Notes under the pieces: generated by a model
Told to the model about the DNA's origin: nothing
Databases searched by the model: none
Seen by the model: only the letters and a program-made list of their open reading frames with translations
In this document: positions 12,777 to 14,622 of the stretch, one piece after another
Layout: each line of letters starts with the position of its first letter
Numbering within the stretch: the stretch's first letter is position 1
DNA from: Methanomicrobiales archaeon
Lineage (GTDB): Archaea > Halobacteriota > Methanomicrobia > Methanomicrobiales > Methanoculleaceae
Length of the DNA: 14,622 bases
Direction: 5' to 3'
Assembly (NCBI GenBank): GCA_012521035.1
Contig: JAAYND010000268.1
Span: 1-14,622, forward strand
Program-made: the position numbers and the translations under genes

Positions 12777-14546
12777 ATGGCAGTACGATACCTACTCGGA
12801 AACGAGGGCATTGCGCATGCGTGCCTGGAGGCAAACGTCGATTTTGCCAGCGGTTACCCCGGGACGCCGTCCTCGGAAGTGATCGATATCCTCAGGGTGC
12901 AGGAGGAGCGACCTCTCACGGTGGAGTGGTCCACGAACGAGAAGGTCGCCTTCGAGAACGCTCTCGCCGCCTCCTGGTGTGGTCTACGCGCACTCTGCAC
13001 GATGAAGCACGTCGGGCTGAACGTTGCGGCTGATCCCCTGATGACGAGCGCATACACCGGTGTCACCGGCGGGTTCGTCATCCTCTCGGCCGACGATCCC
13101 TTCGCACATAGCTCCCAGAACGAGCAGGATACACGGCGCTACGCACACTTCGCCCGGCTCCCCTGCATGAACCCGGCGTCGGTCCAGGAGGCGCATGACA
13201 TGATGCGGGATGCCTTCGCCCTCTCCGAGGAGTTCGGCCTGCCAGTGCTCTTCCGGCCCACAACCCGGATCTGCCACTCAAAGGGAGATGTCGATATCGG
13301 CGAGGCCGGCACCGATCACCGAACCGCGACCTTCCAGCGCGATCCAAAGCAGTATGTGGTCATCCCCGCGCACACCCGGCTGCTCCACAAAGCCCTGAAC
13401 GAGAGGCAGGCAGGGATCAGGAAGCGACTGGTCGAGCTCGGCTACAACCGCCATACCATCCGGGGCAGGACCGCCGTCATCACGAGCGGCGTCGCTGCTG
13501 CCTACGTCCACGAGGTGCTCCCGGATGATGTCTCGCTCGCGATCATAGGCGCCTACCCGATCGATAGAGATTGGCTCAAGTCTTTCGTCGACCAGCACGA
13601 GAGTATCCTCGTCATAGAAGAACTCTCCCCGGTCCTTGAGGAGGCGGTGCGCCAGGTGGCGACAAAGACAGAGGTCTTCGGCAAGATGACCGGCGCGGTG
13701 CCGTTTGAGGGTGAGCTCAACCCGGCGGCGGTCGCCGCCGCCATGCAGGATGCGGGAATAACCCCGACAACGACCTTCCAGGAGGTTTCGCCGGTCCAGG
13801 GGGTTCCGCCTCGCCCACCGATCCTCTGCGCCGGATGCATGCACCGGTCGACATTTTATGCTATGAAGAGGGTCTTTCGCGATGGCATCTTCCCGAGTGA
13901 CATCGGGTGCTACACCCTCGGGCTCCAGCTCGGCGCGGTCGATACCACCATCTGCATGGGCGCCTCGATAACCGTCGGGAGCGGTATCGCCCGGTCGGGT
14001 GAGAAGCGGCCGGTGGTCTGTACCATCGGTGACTCGACGTTCCTGCACACAGGAATACCCGGGCTCTTAAACGCCGTCTACAACGGTGCCGATATGGTCG
14101 TCGTCATACTCGATAACCGGATCACTGCCATGACCGGCCACCAGCCAAACCCAACCACAGGGGTGACCGCAACGGGTGAGGAGAGCACCCCGATATCCCT
14201 TGAGGCAATCTGCCGGTCGTGCGGGGTCTCATGGGTCGAGACGGTCGACCCCTATGACCTGCCCCTCCTCCTCAATACCTTCCGCCAGGCAAAGGAACGC
14301 ACTGGCGTCCGTGTCATCATATCAAAACAACCCTGCATAATCACCGCACGGCGCGCCGGGATCAGGCGGAAACCCTACGAAGTGCGCACCGAGATCTGCA
14401 CCGGTTGTGGCGTCTGCCGGTCGTTCGGTTGCCCGGCGATCGCCTTTGACGGGGATGTTGCAATGATCACCGATCTCTGTGCCGGCTGCGGCGTCTGCGC
14501 GGATATATGCCCGTCGGGTGCGATCGTTATGGAGGGGCGGCGATGA
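12777..14546 (+). CDS. iorA: Indolepyruvate:ferredoxin oxidoreductase, alpha subunit
   Basis: The 589-residue protein has the full IorA layout. The N-terminal pyrimidine-binding domain contains GYPGTPSSEVID (26-37) and WSTNEKVAFENALAAS (51-66). A middle domain follows. The TPP-diphosphate domain has GDSTF (418-422) and N447 in ILDNRITAMTGHQPNP. The C-terminus has two [4Fe-4S] motifs, C541/C544/C547/C552 and C568/C571/C574/C578. The enzyme converts aryl-2-oxo acids, CoA and oxidised ferredoxin to aryl-acetyl-CoA, CO2 and reduced ferredoxin, and in methanogens can run in reverse to make aromatic amino acids from aryl acids. The ATG at 12777 is chosen; a TTG at 12765 is in frame but lies before the conserved start. 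The stop overlaps iorB by 4 nt. Confidence 0.96.
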   Translation: MAVRYLLGNEGIAHACLEANVDFASGYPGTPSSEVIDILRVQEERPLTVEWSTNEKVAFENALAASWCGLRALCTMKHVGLNVAADPLMTSAYTGVTGGFVILSADDPFAHSSQNEQDTRRYAHFARLPCMNPASVQEAHDMMRDAFALSEEFGLPVLFRPTTRICHSKGDVDIGEAGTDHRTATFQRDPKQYVVIPAHTRLLHKALNERQAGIRKRLVELGYNRHTIRGRTAVITSGVAAAYVHEVLPDDVSLAIIGAYPIDRDWLKSFVDQHESILVIEELSPVLEEAVRQVATKTEVFGKMTGAVPFEGELNPAAVAAAMQDAGITPTTTFQEVSPVQGVPPRPPILCAGCMHRSTFYAMKRVFRDGIFPSDIGCYTLGLQLGAVDTTICMGASITVGSGIARSGEKRPVVCTIGDSTFLHTGIPGLLNAVYNGADMVVVILDNRITAMTGHQPNPTTGVTATGEESTPISLEAICRSCGVSWVETVDPYDLPLLLNTFRQAKERTGVRVIISKQPCIITARRAGIRRKPYEVRTEICTGCGVCRSFGCPAIAFDGDVAMITDLCAGCGVCADICPSGAIVMEGRR

Positions 14547-14622
14547 AACCCTCGTTTGATATCCTGATCGTCGGTATCGGTGGCCAGGGAACCGTTCTCG
14601 CCTCAAACGTCCTCGGCGAGGC
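14543..14622 (+). CDS. iorB: Indolepyruvate:ferredoxin oxidoreductase, beta subunit (cut by window end)
   Basis: Twenty-six full codons are visible from the ATG, including ILIVGIGGQGTVLASNVLGE, the glycine-rich start of IorB and of the gamma-type domain of 2-oxoacid:ferredoxin oxidoreductases. GGAGGGG (14531-14537) lies 5 nt upstream, and the ATG overlaps the iorA stop (ATGA), so the two subunits are translationally coupled. The rest lies outside the window. Confidence 0.92.
   Translation, partial: MKPSFDILIVGIGGQGTVLASNVLGE

Overview
The window reads as a chromosomal segment of a GC-rich euryarchaeon, most likely a methanogen of the Methanomicrobiales (Methanoculleus-like). That placement is an inference from gene content: an aspartate-dehydrogenase/quinolinate-synthase route to NAD, an archaeal-type methylthiotransferase, indolepyruvate:ferredoxin oxidoreductase, TATA-like promoters 25-35 bp ahead of several starts, and oligo-T ends. 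No methanogenesis gene lies in the window, so the genus is not proven.

Layout. Bases 1-871 (minus) hold nadX and the start of nadA, for de novo NAD synthesis. Divergent from them is a radical-SAM tRNA methylthiotransferase (1013-2236) whose conserved N-terminus lies upstream of every ATG, GTG or TTG in its frame. Bases 2281-5259 form a metal-uptake module: a DtxR-family regulator, then a lipoprotein metal-binding protein, an ATPase and a permease, tightly packed (znuACB-like). A conserved-looking small protein of unknown function follows (5309-5839).

Bases 5840-7410 carry no gene I can support. After an oligo-T stretch come a short inverted repeat enclosing a tandem 13-bp repeat, and then about 1.3 kb (6040-7340) of degenerate repeats. 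In these a common head of about 45 bp is followed alternately by two different tails. The first tail contains nested inverted repeats and a four-G-tract motif. The second contains G/C-rich hairpins and minus-strand oligo-T signals. This is the most unusual part of the window.

Bases 7411-9263 are a divergent pair: a small membrane protein (minus) and seryl-tRNA synthetase (plus). Bases 9327-10957 (minus) are a two-gene ABC-2 exporter, convergent with serS. Bases 11185-12465 encode an NCS2-family permease that seems to lack both Glu residues known for nucleobase binding. A tRNA-Ile(GAT) gene on the minus strand (12596-12668) is divergent from iorA (12777-14546) and iorB (from 14543, cut by the window end), which ferment aromatic 2-oxo acids or run in reverse for amino-acid synthesis. 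The 108-bp tRNA/iorA gap contains three perfect inverted repeats.

All assignments come from reading motifs by eye. No alignment, database search or folding program was run.
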